The notes under the pieces are model-generated. The model did no database searches. It was not told where the DNA came from and saw nothing but the letters and a program-made list of their open reading frames with translations. A stretch of DNA of 64,000 nt from NCBI RefSeq assembly GCF_020536995.1, contig NC_068363.1, positions 6,675,598 to 6,739,597 of the forward strand, read 5' to 3'. Source of the stretch: Dreissena polymorpha. Its lineage: Eukaryota > Mollusca > Bivalvia > Myida > Dreissenidae. A program made the position numbers and the translations under genes. Shown here piece after piece: positions 61,701 through 64,000 of the stretch; the first letter of the stretch is position 1; the number at the start of each line of letters is the position of its first letter.

Positions 61701-62183
61701 GTTTTTGCTACAATTTTTCATGTATTCAGTCTTTTGTTTTCATTATATATATTTGATTTGATTTTTTTTTAATACACATTTGTATTATAAAAGTATGATG
61801 TTAACAATTGCTTTAATTTGAAAGTTATGAAAGTTATTCAAAATCGTGGAAAATATTTTTTGTTTGATCTTGGATTTAGATACCATGGGAACAAAAGTTT
61901 TCGTTAAAACAAAAATATTCCTTTACCCAAGACAATCTAGAACATTATCAAATTAAATTAAGAAAACTTCCAATCATGCACCATGAGCCTCCATCTCTTC
62001 TAGACTCTTCTGCTTGTCTTACAGCCTGTGACTCCAATGGCTACTACCTAAACTCTGTTGGAGGCGTGTTTGAGTTCAGGCTACAGTCCACCAAGGTCAC
62101 GCTGTTCGACTGCCTCTGGGTACTCAAACGACAGCCTGGATACGACTTCCTGAATGTGAAGATTGAGAAATTCAAAACACACA
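52704..62183 (+). CDS. Secreted or membrane CUB-domain protein, 3-prime end outside window
   Basis: Coding exons: 52704-52773, 53553-53787, 54382-54548, 56257-56435, 59107-59275, 59858-59884, 62025-62183. All are GT-AG with matching phases; 335 codons are seen and the last exon ends in phase 1, so more lies beyond 64000. Residues 1-20 are a signal peptide (SSLLTCMFAMLAA, cleavage likely after LAA). Two CUB-like units follow: about 24-157 (paired Cys, MFIGICATASSYSFTLNYTS) and about 158-273 (GSLQSPFFPSPYATNYEVYR, ending YIGFSLQYNITTG). A third begins at ACDSNGYYLNS. NKT, NYT and NIT are potential N-glycosylation sites. Exon 6 is only 27 bp. The first coding exon starts at an acceptor (52644/52645), so a non-coding exon lies upstream. 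CUB proteins mediate extracellular protein contacts; the ligand is unknown. Confidence 0.8.
53290..53458. mobile_element. Twin-palindrome MITE, copy 6 (partial)
   Basis: ATCCCAGATTAGCCTGTGCA then TATCAGGGACGGAACTTTC; right half lost. It ends about 95 nt before CUB exon 2. Confidence 0.65.
53815..54083. mobile_element. Twin-palindrome MITE, copy 7
   Basis: GAAAACTGGGCTTCTTGCAT at the left, TTAAGCCCAGTTTTCCC at the right, GATTAGCCTGTG blocks inside. It begins about 27 nt after the exon 2 donor. Confidence 0.75.
54575..54668. mobile_element. Twin-palindrome MITE, copy 8 (partial)
   Basis: GTTCTGCGCTTAATGGATGT and AGGGATGACACTTTCCTGC; the right half is replaced by the TA-flanked element at 54669. 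It begins about 27 nt after the exon 3 donor. Confidence 0.55.
54669..55691. mobile_element. TA-flanked DNA element with a nested hAT-like end
   Basis: CTGTGAAACCATTATTATTC at the left, inverse ATAAATGGTTTCACAG at the right, and TA outside both. GGACGAA and TTCGTC motifs recur near each end. At 54839 a hAT-type end (CAGGGCTCGAAATTAACACT) begins inside it, without a recognisable partner end. Confidence 0.65.
55764..56130 (+). mobile_element. R2-like element, two-unit copy
   Basis: TTTTTATGCCCCTCTTTG at the left; two units with CACATGTGCATTGGCCTTGG and GTAGATGACCCCTATT; GGGGGGCATATG and GGAACTCTTGTAT at the right. Confidence 0.65.
56470..56712. mobile_element. Twin-palindrome MITE, copy 9
   Basis: GGAAAACTGGGCTTGATGCA at the left, TTAAGCCCAGTTTCACAG at the right. 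It begins about 35 nt after the exon 4 donor. Confidence 0.75.
56716..57821. other. CUB intron 4, nothing recognised
   Basis: AT-rich intronic sequence with no repeat or frame that I can support. Confidence 0.4.
57826..58070. mobile_element. piggyBac-like MITE (R7), 245 bp
   Basis: TTAA-CCCTTTAGCAATTAGATG at the left, GAAGGAAAGGG-TTAA at the right. Inside is a palindrome: GGAACAGACTGCAAG against CAGAGTCTGTTCTGG. Confidence 0.8.
58611..58815. mobile_element. piggyBac-like MITE (R6), 205 bp
   Basis: CCCTTTCAGTGCGGGAAC at the left, GCATGCAAAGGG at the right, TTAA on both sides (58607-58610, 58816-58819). The internal inverted pair is GCAAACAGTTTGGATCC and GGATCCAAACTGTTTGC. Confidence 0.85.
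58825..59045. mobile_element. Twin-palindrome MITE, copy 10
   Basis: AAATTTGGCTTAAAGCATGT at the left, TTAAGCCCAATTTTCTCAAA at the right. It ends about 60 nt before CUB exon 5 and starts a few bases after the R6 copy. Confidence 0.7.
59358..59632 (+). mobile_element. R1 dispersed element
   Basis: TTTTTATGCCCCCGGTGGGT at the left, one core block, GTGTTTCTGACAAACACATC then TCTTGTT at the right. It lies 83 bp after CUB exon 5. Confidence 0.8.
59980..60264 (+). mobile_element. R3 element, CCCCTACAGG ends
   Basis: TTGTCCCCTACAGG at 59980 and its inverse CCTGTAGGGGACAA ending at 60264. A GTCCGTCAGTCTGTCAG tract follows the left end, as in R1 and R2. Confidence 0.7.
60583..60817. mobile_element. 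piggyBac-like MITE, R7 copy
   Basis: CTCTTTACCAATCAGATTTG at the left and GGGAAAGGG at the right; TTAA on the left, mutated to TTTA on the right. The middle matches 57826-58070. Confidence 0.7.
61038..61550. mobile_element. Inverted array of GGACATTAGCCCCTA motifs
   Basis: About seven copies of GGACATTAGCCCCTA at 61038-61148 face about five inverted copies (TAGGGGCTAATGTCC) at 61456-61550, separated by AT-rich DNA. Adjacent copies create CCTAGG palindromes. GTA lies outside both ends, a possible 3-bp duplication. Confidence 0.65.
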
Positions 62184-62221
62184 GTAAGTACGGAGTGTTG
62201 CAATACAAAATTAATGAGCTG

Positions 62222-62448
62222 ACTTCTAGGAAAAAGGGGCTTTATGCACAGTGTGCTCCAAGATTGTTCAGCGCAGACAGCGTAGGCTTATCAGGTACAA
62301 CACTTTACACCTCAACTGAATTTTCCCTAAGCAGATACTTTCTAAAAACAAACAGTTCCATGAAAGTGTCGTCCATGGTTAGCCGGTTAGGACTGCACAG
62401 GCTAATCTGGGATGACACACATGCATAAAGCCCTGTTTTCCCAGACCA
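62222..62448. mobile_element. Twin-palindrome MITE, copy 11
   Basis: TAGGAAAAAGGGGCTTTATG at the left, ATAAAGCCCTGTTTTCCCAG at the right. It begins about 40 nt after the exon 7 donor. Confidence 0.7.
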
Positions 62449-62484
62449 CAGACCAACACATGAGTAATATTAAATTAACACTTA

Positions 62485-63940
62485 CCGTTTTTCTTCGATT
62501 ATAAAACAGATTGACTGTATGACAGGGTCCCCACTTTTGCGTAAATTTTGCTGTATTTTGCATCGACCTTCTTATAAGACGGGTTAAAAAATATCCCATT
62601 TTTTTCTTTCAACAAAGCCAGCTTTAAAATTTTCCCTCTGACAGTTGTTGAGAGTGGGGAATTTTCTAAGCAGCTATTTATCTGCTGACAAAAGAAACCA
62701 TTTACACTTTCACAGGGAATGACACATTTGGCACTCGTGTTATAATTGACATTGCCTTGAAATAGTACACACCAATTGTCAGCATGTGGTGTATACACAC
62801 TATGAGGTGATAGCAATTATATAAACAAAGGGTGTTTTGACAGCTTCAGACAGTCGGGTGAACAGTGTTCTCAATAATAATGTAATATGTAACAAATATC
62901 TCAAGTTGGAATACATGAGAATTAAACATATTGCAAGGCATTTATGTGATGGTGTATACCCATACGGAACGCTAGTTGTTTATATAGTATGGTTGAAACT
63001 GGATGTACAATCTTATTAAGTTTTTATGCCCCCGGTATGATAGATCGGGGGTATAGTTTTTGGCTTGTCTTTCTTTCTTTCTGTCTGTCATTCTGTCCCA
63101 AAACTTTACTGTGCAGTAAAGTTTTGCAATAACATTCGAAATATTGAACATAGGAACTTCATATTTGGCATGCATGTGTATCTCATGAAGCTGCACATTT
63201 TGAGTGGTAGAATGTCAAGGTCAAGGTCATCCTTCAAGGTCAAAGGTAAAAAAAAATCTGTCTGAAAACTTCACTGTACAGTAAAGTTTTGCAATAACTT
63301 TTTAAATATTGAACATAGCAACTTCATATTTGACATGCATGTGTATCTCATGGAGCTGCACATTTTGAGTGGTGAAAGGTCAAGGTAAGGGTCATCCTTC
63401 GAGGTCACCCTTCTAGGAAAAAAAAAAAGCGACGCGTTTGGGGGCATAGTGTTTCTGACAAACACATCTCTTGTTTATTTTATTTTCAATCACTTAGTTT
63501 ATAAAAGCACACATGCCAGTACATGCTTGCAGATTCATTATTACACATGAGTTCTAGATCAGTATACTTAAATTAAAGGAAAGTAATTTAGAGAATATTG
63601 TACAGTAGTCTCCCTTTGTCACACTTATGGCCCATGCACAAAATGGCGGATTTCTTTCGTCTTTTATCATAAAATGCACATGTTACTCATATATTTCATT
63701 ATATATTTGGATATAAATATATTGAGGTAAGGGGAACTTACATATTTAATAAACAATTTGTACACGAAATATACAGGGTGTTATCTTCAGCTGTCTTATG
63801 ACTGTTAAAATGAATATTTACATTCAGAAATCTATGAAAAATTTTGAAATAATTTTTAGGACGCTCTTATAAGACAAGTCCCCAACTTTTTAATCAAATT
63901 CTGAGGCAAATTTTGCGGTCTTATAATCAAAGAAATACAT
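62485..63940. mobile_element. TA-flanked DNA element (Tc1/mariner-like) with nested R1
   Basis: CCGTTTTTCTTCGATTATAA at the left pairs with TTATAATCAAAGAAATACAT at the right; TA outside both. CTTATAAGAC motifs and a (C)CCCA(A/C)CTTTT block recur inside each end. An R1 element fills 63020-63476. Confidence 0.65.
63020..63476 (+). mobile_element. R1 dispersed element, two core blocks
   Basis: TTTTTATGCCCCCGGTATGA at the left, core block twice (GCATGCATGTGTATCTCATG and a near copy), GTGTTTCTGACAAACACATC then TCTTGTTT at the right. Confidence 0.8.
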
Positions 63941-64000
63941 TAAGCAGTCAAAAAAAGAATCCAAGACGCAAGACATGTTACTGAAATTTAAACTTTTGTT

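Noticed and set aside
61976-62428. 150-codon frame read as a single exon
   Set aside because: Only 62025-62183 is the CUB exon; the rest is intron and a twin-palindrome MITE.

Overview
This window looks like nuclear DNA from a bivalve mollusc, probably a heterodont such as Dreissena. The evidence is AT-rich DNA, intron-containing animal genes, and dense mollusc-type interspersed repeats: C-run-ended elements carrying AGGTCA-type arrays, and a twin-palindrome element with a GATTAGCCTGTGCAG core. The genus is inferred from memory of these repeats, not from a search. I saw no CRISPR array, operon, LTR element or reverse-transcriptase gene.

Four host genes can be read. (1) 1931-2488, minus: a single-exon HIRAN-like protein. 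(2) 5656-17973, plus: the single-stranded-DNA-binding SOSS complex subunit B (NABP/hSSB family), six coding exons, 224 aa. (3) 25603-41699, minus: five coding exons giving a 2684-aa protein, with an N-terminal BTB domain followed by one intronless 7.4-kb exon that encodes about 24 helix-turn-helix modules (12 Psq-like and 12 CENP-B/Tc5-like). This is the most unusual gene here. (4) 52704 to beyond the right edge, plus: a secreted or membrane CUB-domain protein, seven coding exons visible.

Layout: 1-1673 is a palindromic element with 491-bp arms. 3591-4484 is a TA-flanked element. 5.6-18.9 kb is the SOSS-B gene, whose introns hold three minisatellites that abut splice sites. Two of those arrays are copies of the exon-intron junction itself. 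18.9-25.6 kb is intergenic with scattered repeats. 25.6-41.7 kb is the BTB/HTH gene. 41.7-52.6 kb is transposon-rich (hAT-like pieces, a 150-bp tandem array, a 2.8-kb long-inverted-repeat element) and contains a candidate NRF-1-type promoter. 52.7-64 kb is the CUB gene, its introns packed with mobile elements.

The main observations are: the BTB protein with 24 DNA-binding modules; the SOSS-B minisatellites built from its own splice acceptor (exon 4) and splice donor (exon 5); a palindromic MITE family, 10 of whose 11 copies lie within about 100 nt of a coding exon; and Helentron/pearl-like dispersed elements that spread nuclear-receptor half-site arrays. The four genes show no obvious shared pathway. 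They are neighbours, not an operon.
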